Of a stretch of DNA of 64,000 bases, positions 13,265 through 25,327 are shown piece by piece. The stretch comes from Inia geoffrensis (Eukaryota > Chordata > Mammalia > Artiodactyla > Iniidae): assembly GCA_036417435.1 (NCBI GenBank), contig CM070908.1:50935090-50999089 (forward strand). Direction: 5' to 3'. The translations under genes were made by a program, and so were the position numbers. Positions within the stretch are counted from its first letter, which is position 1. Every line of letters begins with the position of its first letter. The notes under the pieces were generated by a model. The model was not told the origin of the DNA. It made no database searches and saw only the letters and a list, made by a program, of their open reading frames with translations.

Positions 13265-14410
13265 TACTAACTAGACATTTCTCCAAAGACATACAGATGG
13301 CCAATAGGCACGTGAAAAGATGCTCAACATCACTAATTATTAGAGAATCGCAAATCAAAACTACAATGAGGTATCACCTCACACCAGTCAGAATGGCCAT
13401 CATCAAAAATTACAAACAATAGGGCTTCCCTGGTGGCGCAGTGGTTGAGAGTTCACCTGTCAATGCAGGGGACATGGGTTCGTGCCCCGGTCTGGGAAGA
13501 TCCCACATGCCGCGGAGCAGCTGGGCCCGTGAGCCATGGCCGCTGAGCCTGCGCGTCTGGAGCCTGTGCTCCACAACGGGAGAGGCCACAACAGTGAGAG
13601 GCCTGCGTACCGCCAAAAAAAAAAAAAAAAACTACAACCAATAAATGCTGGAGAGAGCACGGAGAAAAGGGAACCCTCCTACACTGTTGGTGGGAAGGTA
13701 AATCGGGGCAGCCACTATTGGGAAGAGTAAGGAGGGTCCTCAGAAAACTAAAATTAGAGCTACCATGGGAACCAGCAATCCCAATCCTGGGCATATATCC
13801 AGACACAACTCTGATTCAAAAAAATACACACACCCCTATGTTCATAGCCCCACTATTCACGATAGCCACGACATGGAAGCAACCAAATGTCCATCAACAG
13901 ATGAATGGATAAGGTACATATATACAATGGAATACTACTCAGCCATATAAAGGAACGAAATAATGCCATTTGCAGCAACATGGATGCAACCAGAGACTAT
14001 CATACTAAGTGAAGCAAATCAGAAAGAGAAAGACAAACACCATATGGTATCACTTATATGTTGAATCTAAAATATGACACAAATGAACCTATCTATGAAA
14101 CAGAAACAGACTCACAGACATAAGAGAACAGACTTGTACTTGCCAAGGGGGAGGGGGGTTAGGGGAGGGATGGAGTGGGAGGTTGGGGGTAGCAGATGTA
14201 AGCTTTTATGTATGGAATGGATAAACAACAAGGTCCTACTGTATAGCACAGGGAACTGTATTCAATATCCTGTGATAAACCATAATGGAAAAGAATATTT
14301 AATAATTATATATATATATGTGTGTAACTAAATCACTTTGCTGTACAGTACAAATTAACACATTATAAATCAACTACACTTAAGTAAATAACTAATCTTT
14401 TTTTTAAAAA
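13265..14410 (+). mobile_element. 5'-truncated L1 (ORF2 C-terminus and 3' UTR) with nested SINE
   Basis: Starts in the last part of ORF2 ('agacatttctccaaagac...'), continues through 'cactgttggtgggaaggtaa' and 'atggaatactactcagccat', then the 3' UTR and a poly(A). The TSD aagctta(t/c)(c/t)aggt-type repeat is read as aagcttatcaggt at 13252-13264 and aagcttattaggt at 14411-14423. Its ORF2 frame is disrupted by substitutions and by the SINE at 13422-13632. Antisense to OSBPL10. Confidence 0.9.
13422..13632 (+). mobile_element. CHR SINE (short type) nested in L1
   Basis: Full 'gggcttccctggtggcgcag' to 'gaggcctgcgtaccgcc' plus poly(A), flanked by tacaaacaata (13411-13421) and tacaaccaata (13633-13643). 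The duplicated bases are L1 ORF2 sequence, so the SINE is younger than the L1. Confidence 0.93.
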
Positions 14411-14423
14411 AAGCTTATTAGGT

Positions 14424-15802
14424 GACAGCCTCTGTTAGGGTTTCCCCGTGATGCTGCTGGGGACGAGGATCTAAACAGTTATTTCTAAAGATCTAAGAAC
14501 TTCTCTTTTAATTTCTTTCTAGAGCAAGATTTAGGTATGTGTATTATGGTGTGAACTCCCAAAGGTTCTTTTCCAACAGAATGGAGGTGATTGGAACTCT
14601 CAACCCCTTAGCAGCTAAGCACGGCCTCGTCAAATGTGACCCCACCCGAGGCTCTCTAAAGAGCTACCTGACGGCAAGCTCCGACATCTTCTCAGTTGCC
14701 AACTTACCTTGTGAGGCACCCACACGTCAGCTACAAGTGTTTTCCCCCTGAAACTCGGTGTACAGGCAGAGGCAAATACCTTTCAAAATCTCACATCCCC
14801 TATCGTTTCCTACCCTGCAAAGTCACCTTACAGATGCTGATGAAATACCTGCAGGCAGGCCGATCCTGCCTCTGGAAGACCTGAGCCCTCAAGCGGCCCT
14901 CGGAGAACAGAATCACGTGAACCTTGGAGGAACATTTCGATGGATAAGCAAGACCATTTGACTGAGGAAGCTGCCTTGGGGCTTTTGCAACCTTACAAAA
15001 TAGATTTTGCTCCACAATTTTCAGGCTGAAGTGATTTCAATTCAAATGAAGAACCACCCCTAACACATGGTTAAAGTAGGTCTCAGCCCAGTTCACGAGA
15101 TCATGTCGACAGGACACGTGCATCCAAGGAAAGAGAAAAAACAGAAATTCACTCATGACACCCGGGGAAATTGACAAAATGCAGGCTGCATTTGGCTTCC
15201 CTCCAGCTGCCACTTAGAGGCGCAGTTGGCCACGGAGATTGCGTGGGCAGATGACTGGGTCCAGGGAGCCTGTGGGGACCGGGCTAGCCCCAAAGGTCTG
15301 CAGGGCTGCTCCTCCCTGGACCTGGGCTAGTGCAACGCCTAGAAGGGTCCCAGCCACTGCCCCTGGGCTGGCCCGGTTTTGTAGCATGCGGGGATCAAGC
15401 ATGGGAGGAAGGAGCTCATGTTATTAGCACAACCACACAAAGAAGCCAATATTCAGGGGAGCGACATAATATATTGTAACCACTCCCATCGTGTCAACAG
15501 GCGTCACGTTAGTGGGTGTGTTAGAGTTTCTCCCACGTGACGTGAAAGCGACTCCCATTTCAATGAAAACAGGAGATTCCCCATCAGTTGGATCACAGTT
15601 CGCCCACGGCAGCTGCCAGGCACAAGAGCAGGAGCGCCAGGCGGGCACGGAGCTGACTTTGTCTCCCTGGGCGATGCTTCCATTTTATAATTTGTCTCCT
15701 CTTAAAACCCAGCGGTGAGCAAGTTACAAATATAATTACTCTACTTCTGAACAAGCGCTAACACAAGCCATGAAAGGTGCGAAGAGAGGCTGGCGAGCTT
15801 AC
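14424..15802. other. Unique intronic sequence downstream of an OSBPL10 exon
   Basis: No repeat is recognised in most of this stretch. It includes a GC-richer block at 15220-15420 without enough CpG to call an island by eye, and a composite CACGTG / TGACGTGA site at 15534-15545. Open frames under 75 codons look incidental. Confidence 0.4.
15534..15545. promoter_or_regulatory. Overlapping E-box (CACGTG) and CRE-like (TGACGTGA) motif
   Basis: Direct sequence observation: CACGTG at 15534-15539 overlaps TGACGTGA at 15538-15545. A second CRE-like element (gcgtcacgtt) lies at 15502-15511, 260-300 bases downstream of an OSBPL10 exon. The motifs fit bZIP and bHLH-ZIP factors in general. Function is not shown. 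Confidence 0.25.
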
Positions 15803-15957
15803 CTCTGGCTCTGGCGGGCAGGTTTGTTCATCCTCCACGGAGTTGGGTAAAATGGCCCAGGTTATGCTGGCGCTGGCCGATGGCAAAGAGCCAAGCGTCC
15901 CATTTTTCAGCTGCTCTGTGGAGTGTGACTTAGGCCCGTGCCATCCCAGGATGCTTT
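15803..15957 (-). CDS. OSBPL10: OSBPL10 coding exon (linker upstream of the lipid-transfer domain, 51 codons + 2 nt)
   Basis: This 155-nt exon has no ATG and so is invisible to a start-based ORF scan. The acceptor is 'ggtctttatttcag|AAAGC' and the donor 'CCAGAG|GTAAGC' (GT at 15801-15802). Its first two bases complete the codon begun by G at the end of the 33725-33935 exon, giving Glu. It then reads [19 protein letters not shown], followed by [18 protein letters not shown] and an acidic, proline-rich end [11 protein letters not shown]. This agrees almost residue for residue with ORP10. Near the middle, the remembered N-I-T-W is S-I-T-W here. The exon ends in phase 0; the next would begin P-N-S-G and an acidic run before the ORD. 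The segment is low-complexity linker, with no catalytic or lipid-contact residues expected. Confidence 0.92.
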
Positions 15958-16526
15958 CTGAAATAAAGACCTAGAATGATGCCAAGTATTTTCCAAATCC
16001 AACATTTAGAGCTCAATAAATAGCCATACCATGCTGTTGAAGAAACCCGACTTGAAGTGGGTCCAATTTTAAGTGGACCATAGTGGATTTAAGCTGATTC
16101 AGTGGATTTAAGTGTAGATTCAGGTCACCTATTTATAAACAAGTTTCTGCATAATGACCATAGGCTGTGTCTCTCCCTGTCCCTGGACAAAAACAATTCC
16201 CATGTGCCGTGCTTCCTTGAGGGTGTTTTTCTTATTTTTTTTAACTTTTCAAAAATACTTATAAATATTTACAATAAAAAACAAAAGTCAAATTGTATCG
16301 GGTATGGGCTGCTCGAAATGCAGTCTGAATGCCCATTGACATGATGACCATAGCTGAGAAAAGACGTCTGCAGTGTAATCACGCCACGTGTGATCGGCCA
16401 TTAGATGTGGCCGAAGTCCATTCGGGTGGCAGAAGTCAGGAAGCCACAATCATGGACGGACATGGGCATGGAGGGTGGATGCGGTCATGCCATTCTAGCT
16501 ACCATATTGCTGTTAATAAAGCTTTT

Positions 16527-16661
16527 TTCTTTTCTTTTCTTTTCTTTTTAATTTGGCCACGCCACACGGCTTTTGGGATCTGTTTCCCAACCACGGATCA
16601 AACCCGGGCCCCTTATCAGTGAACATGCAGAGTCCTAACCATTGGACCACCAGGGAATTCT
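16527..16661 (-). mobile_element. Diverged CHR-family tRNA SINE, short
   Basis: A T-rich tail (tttcttttcttttctttt), then 'aatttggccacgccacacgg' and, at the head, 'accattggaccaccagggaa'. It is the reverse complement of a tRNA-derived SINE related to but distinct from the abundant type (compare 52297-52411). Candidate imperfect TSD: taataaagc near 16514 and ttataaagc near 16662. Confidence 0.7.
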
Positions 16662-17289
16662 TTATAAAGCATTTAAAAAATTTTCCCTCAGCTCTTGGGA
16701 ACAACAAAAAAAACTTTCTAACTCTAATACTGATCTTTCCAAGAGTAATGGGTTATTACAGAATAGTTGTATGTATGCTTGCTAAGGGGGACGGGAGTGA
16801 TCAGAGGTAGATTTCTTTACCCTGTAGCAATTCTGCCATTAGAAAAAAAATAGGCCTCAAACTCAGGTGAACCTGGAGCTTCTGTTCGCAGCCTGAGCGC
16901 AGGAGTGAGTGATGAAGGAAAGGTGGGCTCAAGTGCAGACAACCTCACGTGAACTAGAACTCAGCCGCCCTTCAGCACCTGAGATGCTGCCTGGCATCTC
17001 CTCATTCTCTCCCAGCTGCTCACAATGCTCAAGTGAGACTGTTTTTTTTTTTTTCTTCCCATTCTTCAAAGGGACGAGAGCCTTTGTGTGTGCTGTTTCC
17101 CCGCTCAGACAGCCATCCTCTAGTTCCTCTACCTGGGGGAGGAGATCTCCTGAGTAAATCCAGGGGTCGGCTCAATGATCACGTGCTCAGAAAGGCCCCG
17201 GGGGACTTCGCTGGCCAAAGCAGCACCCCAGAGGCACCCCCTGTCCCAGCTGTCAGTTTACTGTCTTATGGCTCTTAGCACTCTCTGAA

Positions 17290-17455
17290 CTCACCCTGTT
17301 CATTCGTTTATTGTTTGCCTTCCTCTTCTCCCTAGAACATTAGCTCCTTAAAAACAGGGACAATACCTCCCTTGCTCACTGCTGTATCCCCAGAACCTAG
17401 AACAGGGTCTGGCAAGGAGTGTGAGCTCCTTAAATCTGTGCTGAATGAATGGATG
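17290..17455 (+). mobile_element. L2 3' end
   Basis: 'ttagctccttaaaaacaggg', 'cactgctgtatccccagaac', 'gtgctgaatgaatgg' form the conserved L2 terminal block. Confidence 0.65.
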
Positions 17456-17926
17456 ACCATTAAGACTTTCAGAGATGGTCAATTTCAAGAAGAGTGTATG
17501 TTTCAAAAAGCCTGTATATGTCCATGGTGGAGAAGGGCAGGGGACAAAGTGGGGAAAAGGGGGTGGGGGAAGAGTTATTTACTGGGTATAGAGGTGCAGT
17601 TTTGCAAGATGAAAAGGGGTCTGGAGATTGTACAATAATATGAATGTATTTAACACTACTGAGTTATATACTTAAAAATGGTTAGGACCCCCAATTTTTT
17701 TTTGAATTTTGCTTTTTTATACAGCAGGTTCTTACTAATCATCCATTTTATACACATCAGTGTATACATGTCAATCCCAATCTCCCAATTCATCACACCA
17801 CCACCTCCACGCCCCACTGCTTTCCCCCCTTGGTGTCCATAGGTTTGTTTTCTACATCCGTGTCTCAATTTCTGCCCTGCAAAACCAGATCATCTGTACC
17901 ATTTTTCTATGTTATACGTACATGCG

Positions 17927-20900
17927 TTAATATACGATATTTGTTTTTCTCTGACTTATTTCACTCTGTATGACAGTCTCTAGATCCATCCACATCTCTA
18001 CAAATGACCCAATTTCATTCCTTTTTATGGCTGAGTAATATTCCGTTGTATATATGTACCACTTCTTCTTTATCCATTTGTCTGTTGATGGGCATTTAGG
18101 ATGCTTCCATGACCTGGCGACTGTAAACAGTGCTGCAATGAACATTGGGGTGCATGTATCTTTCTGATTTCTGGCTTTCTCTGGGTATATGCCCAGTAGT
18201 GGGATTGCTGGGTCATATGGTAAATCTATTTTTAGTTTCTTAAGGAACCTCCATACTGTTCTCCATAGTGGCTGTATCAATTTACATTCCCACCAACAGT
18301 GCAGGAGGGTTCCCTTTTCTCCACACCCTCTGCAGCATTTGTTGTTTGTAGATTTTCTGATGATGCCCAGTCTAACTGGTGTCAAATGATACCTCATTGT
18401 ACTTTTGATTTGCATTTCTCTAATAATTAGTGATGTTGAGCAGCTTTTCATGTGCTTCTTGGCCATCTATATGTCTTCTGTGGAGAAATGTCTATTTAGG
18501 TCTTCTGCCCATTTTTAGATGGGTTGTTTGTATTTTTAATATTGAGCTGCATGAGCTGTTTATATATTCTGGAGATTAATCCTTTGTTGATTCGACTGCA
18601 AATATTTTCTCCCATTTGGAGGGCTGTCTTTTCGTCCTGTTTATGGTTTCCTTTGCTGTGCAAAAGCTTTGAAGTTTCATTAGGTCCCATTTGTTTATTT
18701 TTGTTTTTATTTTCATTACTCTATGAGGTGGATCAAAAAAGATCTTGTTGTGATTTATATCAAAGAGTGTCTGCCTATGTTTTCCTCTAAGAGTTTTATA
18801 GTGTCCGGGCTTACATGTAGGTCTCGAATCCATTTTGAGCTCATTTTTGTGTATGGTGTTAGGGAGTGTTCTAATTTCACTCTTTTACATGTAACTATTC
18901 TGTTTTCCCAGCACCACTTATTGAAGAGACTGTCTTTTTTCCATTGTATATCCTTGCCTCCTTTGTCATAGATTAGTTGACCATAGGTGTGTGGGTTTAC
19001 CTCTGGGCTTTCTACCTCGTTCCACCGATCTATATTTCTGTTTTTGTGCCAGTACCATATTGTCTTGATTACTGTAGCTTTGTAGTATAGTCTGAAGCCG
19101 GGGAGTCTGATTCCTCCAGCTCCGTTTCTTTCCCTCAAGACTGCTTTGGCTATTCGGGGTCTTTTGTGTCTCCATACAAATTTTAAGATTTTTTGTTCTA
19201 GTTCCATAAAAAATGCCATTGGTAATTTGATAGGGATTGCACTGAATCTTTAGATTGCTTTGGGTAGTATAGTCATTTTCCCAATATTGATTCTTCCAAT
19301 CTAAGAACATGGTATATCTCTCCATCTGTTGGTATCATCTTTAATTTCTTTCATCAGTGTCTTATAGCTTTCTGCATACAGGTCTTTTGTCTCCCTAGGT
19401 AGGTTTATTCCTAGGTATTTTATTCTTTTGTTGCAAGGGTAAATGGGTGTTTCCTTAATTTCTCTTTCAGATTTTTCATCACTAGTGTATAGGAATGCAA
19501 GGGATTTCTGTGCATTTATTTTGTATCCTGAAACTTTACCAAATTCATTGATTAGCGCTAGTAGTTTTCTGGTGGCATCTTTAGGATTCTCTATGTCATC
19601 TGCCTATCAGATGTCATCTGTATCATGTCATCTGCAAACACTGACAGTTCTACTTCTTCTATTCCAGTTTGTATTCCTTTTATTTCTTTTTCTTCTCTGA
19701 ATGCCATGGCTGGGACTTTCAAAACTATGTTGAATAATAGTGGGGAGAGTGGACATCCTTGACTTGTTCTTGATCTTAGAGGAAATGCTTTCTGTTTTCC
19801 ACCATTGAGAATGATGTTTGCTGTGGGTTTGCCGTATATGGCCTTCATTATGTTGAGGTAGGTTCCCTCTATGCCCACTTTCTGGAGAGTCTTTATCATA
19901 AATGGGTGTTGAATTTTGTCAAAAGCTTTTTCTGCATCTATTGAGATGATCATATGGTTTTTCTTCTTCAAGTTGTTAATATGGTGTATCACGTTGATTT
20001 ATTTGTGTATATTGAAGAATCCTTGCATCCCTGGGATAAATGCCACTTGATCATGGTGTATGATCCTTTTAATGTGTTGTTAGATTCTGTTTGCTAGTAT
20101 TTTGTTGAGGATTTCTGCATCTATATTCATGAGTGATACTGGTCTGTAATATTCTTTTTTTGTAGTATCTGTGTCTGGTTTTGGTATCAGGGTGATGGTG
20201 GCCTCATAGAATGAGTTTGGGAGTGTTCCTTCCTCTGCAATTTTTTGGAAGAGTTTGAGAAGGATGGGTGTTAGCTCTTCTCTAAATGTTTGATAGAATT
20301 CACCTGTGAAGCTATCTGGTCCTGGACTTTTGTTTGTTGGAAGATGTTTAATCACAGTTTCAATTTCATTACTTGTGATAGGTCTGTTTGTTTTTTCTAT
20401 TTCTACCTGGTTCAGTCTTGGCAGGTTATACCTTTCTAAGCATTTGTCCATTTCTTCCAGGTTGCCCATTTTATTGGCATATAGTTGCTTGTCGTAGTCC
20501 CTTATGATGCTTTGTATTTCTGAGGTGTCCACTGTAACTTCTTTTTCATTTCTAATTTTATTGATTTGAGTCCTCTCCCTCTTTTTCTTGATGAGTCTGG
20601 CTAATGATTTATTAATTTTGTTTACCTCCTCAAAGAACCAGCTTTTAGTTTTATTGGTCGTTGCTATTGTTGTATTGTTTCTACTTCATTTATTTCTGCT
20701 CTGATCTTCATGATTTCTTTCCTTCTGCTAACTTTCGGTTTTGTTTGTTCTTCTTTCTCTAGCTCCTTTACGTGTAAGGTTAGATTGTTTATTTGAGATT
20801 TTTCTTGTTTTTGAGTTAGGCTTTTATAGCTATAAACTTCCCTCTTAGAACTGCTTTTGCTGCATCCCATAGGTTTTGGTTCATCGTGTTTTCATTGTCA

Positions 20901-21660
20901 TTTGTCTCTAGGTGTTTTTTGATTTCCTCTTTGATTTCCTCAGTGATCTCTTGGTTATTTAATAACGTATTGCTTAGCCTCCATGTGTTTGTGCTTTTTA
21001 CATTTTTTTCCTTGGTACTGATTTCTAATCTCATAGCGTTGTGGTCAGAAAAGATGCTTGATATGATTTCAGTGTTCTTAAATTTACTGAGGCTTGATCT
21101 GTGAACCAAGATGTGAGCTATCCTGGAGAATGTTCTGTGCGCACTTAAGAAGAAAGTGTATTCTGCTGTTTTGGATGGAATGTCCTATAAATATCAATTA
21201 AATCTATCTGGTCTATTCTGTCATTTAAAGCTTCTGTTTCCTTATTAATTTTCTGTTTGGATGATCTGTCCATTGGTGTAAGTGAGGTGTTAACATCCCC
21301 CACTTTTATTGTGTTACTGTCGATTTCCTATTTTACAGCTGTTAGCAGTTGCCTTATGTATTGAAGGGCTCCTATGTTGGGTGCATATATATTTATAATT
21401 GTTATATCTTCTTCCTGGATTGATCCCTTGATCATTATGTAGTGTCCTTCCTTGTCTCTTACAACATTCTTTATTTTAAAGTCTATTTTATCTGACATGA
21501 GTATTGCTACTCCAGCTTTCTTTTGATTTCCATTTGCATGGAATATCTTTTTCCATCCCCTCACTTTCAGTCTGCATGTGTCCCTAGGTCTGAAGTGGGT
21601 CTCGTAGAAAGCATATATATGGGTCTTGTTTTTGTATCCACTCAGCAAGCCTGTGTCTTT
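17927..21660 (-). pseudogene. L1 ORF2 remnant (endonuclease / reverse transcriptase)
   Basis: Successive minus-strand frames cover the endonuclease domain (21328-21648, 20816-21109), the linker (20080-20532, with K-S-P-G-P-D), the reverse transcriptase (19591-19992, with the [10 protein letters not shown] block and F-A-D-D-M catalytic motif), the thumb/C-terminal region (18755-19219) and the cysteine-rich end C-R-G-C-G-E-K (17927-18466). Frameshifts and stops separate every block. A local triplication of atgtcatctg (19593, 19611, 19625) sits exactly on the FADDM codons. It cannot encode an active protein. Confidence 0.9.
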
Positions 21661-21943
21661 TGGTTGGAGCCTTTAACCCATTCACATTTAAGGTAATTAT
21701 CGACATGTATGTTCCTATTACCATTTTCTTAATTGTTTTGGGTTTGTTTTTCTAGTTCCTTTTCTTCTCTTTGTGTTTCCCACTTAGGGAAGTTCCTTTA
21801 GCATTTGTTGTAGAGCTGGTTTGGTGGTGCTGGATTCTCTTAGCTTTTGCTTGTCTGTAAAGCTTTTGATTTCTCCATCGAATCTGAATGAGATCCTTGT
21901 CAGGTAGAGTAATCTTGGTTGTAGGTTCTTCCCTTTCATCACT

Positions 21944-22590
21944 TTAAGTATTTTCTCTTGCTGCTTTCAATAATTTTTCTTTGTCTTTAATTTCTGCCAA
22001 TTTGATTACTATGTGTCTCGGTGTGTTTCTCCTTGGGTTTACCCTGTATGGGATTCCCTGCACTTCCTGTACTTTGGTGGCTATTTCCTTTCCCATGTTA
22101 GGGAAGTTTTCAACTATAATCTCTTCAAATATTTTCTCAGGTCCTTTTTCTCTCTCTTCTCCTTCTGGGACCACTATAATGCGAATGTTGTTGTGTTTAA
22201 TGTTGTCACAAATGTCTCTTAGGCTGTCTTCATTTGTTTTCATACTTCTTTCTTTATTCTGTTCCACAGCAATGATTTCCACCATTCTGTCTTCCAGGTC
22301 ACTTATCCGTTCTTCTGCCTCAGTTATTCTGCTATTCATTCCTTCTAGTGTATTTTTCATTTCATTTTCATTTTTTCATTTTTCATTTTTTCATTTTCAT
22401 TTCATTTTTCCATTCTCATTTCATTTATTGTATTGTTCATCTCTGTTTGTTTGTTCTTTAATTCTTCTAGATCTTTGTGAAACATTTCTTGCATCTTCTT
22501 GATCTTTGCCTCCATTCTTTTTCCGAGGTCCTGGATCATCTTCACTATTATTATTATGAATTCTTTTTCTGGAAGGTTGCCTATCTCCAC
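21944..22590 (-). pseudogene. L1 ORF1 remnant (RNA-binding chaperone)
   Basis: Two open pieces, 22402-22590 and 21944-22360, encode the N-terminal/coiled-coil part (repeated E-E-L-K, I-N-E-M-R) and the RNA-recognition/C-terminal part (R-I-I-V-V-P-E-G-E-E, then V-Q-G-I-P-Y-R, R-H-I-V-I-K). ORF1 protein forms trimers that coat L1 RNA. The frame is broken between them by a cattttt-type simple repeat at about 22350-22425 in the coiled-coil region, and again before the C-terminal end near 21940. Confidence 0.85.
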
Positions 22591-23560
22591 TTCATTTGTT
22601 TTTCTGGGGTTTTATCTTGTTCCTTCATCTGGTACATAGCCCTCTGCCTTTTCATCTTGTCTATCTTTCTGTGAATGTGGTTTTTGTACCACAGGCTGCA
22701 GGATTGTAGTTCTTGTTGCTTCTGCTGTCTGCCCTCTGGTGGATGAGGCTATCTAAGAGGCTTGTGCAAGTTTCCTGATGGGAGGGACTGGTGGTGGGTA
22801 GAGCTGGCTGTTGTTCTGGTGGGCAGAGTTCAATAAAACTTTAATCCTCTTGTCTTCTGATGGGTGGGGTGGGTCCCCTCCCTGCTGGTTGTTTGGCCTG
22901 AGGTGACCCAACACTGGAGCCTACCCGGGCTCTTTGGTGGGGCTAATGGTGGACTCTGGGAGGGCTCACGCCAAGGAGAACTTCCCAGGACTTCTGCTGC
23001 CAGTGTCCTTGTCCTCATGGTGAGACAGAGCCACCCCCGACCTCTGCAGGAGACCCTCCAACACTAGCAGGTAGGTCTGGTTCAGTCTCTATGGGGTCAC
23101 TGCTCCTTCCCCAGGCTCCCGATGCGCACACTACTTTGTGTGTGCCCCCCAAGAGTGGAGTCTCTGTTTTCCCAAGTTCTGTTGAAGTCCTGCAATCAAA
23201 TCCTGCCAGCCTTCAAAGTCTGATTCTCTAGGAATTCCTACTCCCGTTGCCGGACCCCCTGGTTCAGAAGCCTGACGTGGGGCTCAGAACCTTCACTCCA
23301 GTGGGTGGACTTCTGTGGTATAAGTGTTCTCCAGTTTGTGAGTCTCCCACCCAGTAGTTATGGGATTTGATTTTACTGTGATTGCGCCCCTCCTACCGTC
23401 TCATTGTGGCTTCTCCTTTGTCTTTGTATGTGGGGTATCTTTTTTGGTGAGTTCCAGTGTCTTCCTGTCGATGATTGTTCAGCAGTTAGTTGTGATTCCA
23501 GTGTTCTCGCAAGAGGGAGTGAGAGCACATCCTTCTACTCCACCATCTTGAACCAATCCA

Positions 23561-24465
23561 CATTTTTTTAATTTGTATTTTTACCACAACTTTTATTTTT
23601 AATGGCAAAATGGCATCCATATATCAGTCCTTGATGTCATTTTAAAAAAGTTAGAAACTCACAACACTAAAATCAAAGGCTGAAGGATGAGCTAAGGACA
23701 GGCTTATTAAGTATCCCCATAAATAATACGGTGGATGGGGTTGGACTAAGAAAACCAACCCAGGGTTCCAAGACCCAGAATCCTCCCTAAGAAAGGTGGA
23801 AAGATACTTCTTACCTGTCCTGTTGACCAACTCCTCCTCAGAGACCTGAAGTTGGATTCATATCTTAAATACTGGGCAGCTGTCTCATAAATACAGGGGT
23901 GCTACTTTCTTTTCATTTTATTTTATTACGCAAGTAGTAAGTGTCCTCTAGAATAATTAGGAAAACTTAAAAAAGCACTAGGGGAAAAAATGAAATCTGC
24001 TCTCCTAGGCAATCAGGACAGTGATCCGTCCATTACTCCCATACCTTAACTCTGTCCCTCCCTCCCCTCCACACCACCATCATTCAGATAACCAGGAGAC
24101 AGACAACAGGGCAGGAAGTAGAGTCTGGCCTGCTTGTGATATACAGCATCCTGAGACAATGACCAGGACAGGAAGGGTGGGGGTAGCAATGCATGCTGGG
24201 AAATGCAGTTTTCTGTACATTCTATGGATTCAGAGCATCAAAGAACCAGTGAGGGAGGACAGGAGAGAAGACTGCCTCAGACCAGTCCAGCTGCTCTAAT
24301 CACCAGCCACTGGTTTGGGAGTCTGGACAGAGCTGCCTCATGTGAAGATAAAGGAGGAAAATTCTAATATAGAGTGAATGAAAACGAGTGTATAAATCAA
24401 TCACTTCCAGCCTCAAGACCAGTAGTGAGCACCCCCGCACCCTTATTTTCTTTCCTTCTCTCAGC
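23561..24465. other. Unassigned intronic sequence
   Basis: Mostly unrecognised. The stretch 23925-24000 (long A-rich, 'gtagtaagtgtcctctag') resembles an old L1 3' UTR fragment but is too short to be sure. No gene seen. Confidence 0.3.
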
Positions 24466-24964
<499 letters not shown>

Positions 24965-25028
24965 GGACCATATAGTGCTTGGGAAAAGAAACAGTATCCT
25001 CAGAAGGATACTCAGGAGGCTTATAGGA

Positions 25029-25304
25029 ACAATATATCTCTGAAATTTCTAACATAAGGTGTCAGAGAAAACATCAGGAGAGGTGTATCCTCGCAACAAT
25101 ACAAAATAAAGTAGCCGCTCTGAAACAAGAACAGAGAGCCAGAAGAAGAAAACAGACTGAGGTGAAGACGGAGATAGAGGCAGAAAGGAATTATTATAAG
25201 GAAACAAAGTCAACATTAGCAGAATTAAGGTTAATACTGAAACGAGGAAAAAGTAGAATCAACAATGTAGAAAGTCGAGTAAGTAGTGTGTCAAGAAAAT
25301 GAAG
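25029..25304 (+). other. Purine-rich open stretch with coiled-coil-like translation, no ATG
   Basis: From just after a TAG (about 25026-25028) to a TGA near 25302, about 90 codons are stop-free, without any Met. The translation is rich in K/E/R/Q with heptad-like spacing, for example K-V-A-A-L-K-Q-E-Q-R-A-R-R-R-K, T-E-I-E-A-E-R-N-Y-Y-K-E-T-K and L-A-E-L-R-L-I-L-K-R-G-K. The same frame continues after the TGA as S-S-T-S-E-Q-L-Q-R-A-Q-D-Q-Q before another stop in the minisatellite. It could be a decayed coiled-coil gene fragment, but purine-rich DNA often looks like this by chance. I do not recognise a parent. Confidence 0.2.
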
Positions 25305-25327
25305 TTCTACCAGTGAGCAGCTGCAAA

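Larger units (their letters stand above)
17692..23560 (-). mobile_element. Near-full-length L1 retrotransposon, inactivated, sense to OSBPL10
   Basis: About 5.9 kb in inverse orientation. It has a 5' UTR (about 22600-23560) ending in the expected L1 start, whose reverse complement reads 'ggttcaagatggtggagtag', then ORF1 remnants, ORF2 remnants and a 3' UTR with 'gctttttttatacagcagg'-like tail sequence near 17710. It retains all parts but neither ORF is intact. No clear TSD was found because both flanks are T-rich (ccaattttttttt near 17690 versus ccacattttttt near 23557). It sits inside the 17.8-kb intron between the two OSBPL10 exons, in the same transcriptional direction, so its poly(A) signal faces the gene's transcript. 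Confidence 0.92.

Noticed and set aside
15214..15427. GC-rich block considered as an alternative promoter CpG island
   Set aside because: By eye the CpG count is modest and no first-exon signature is present.
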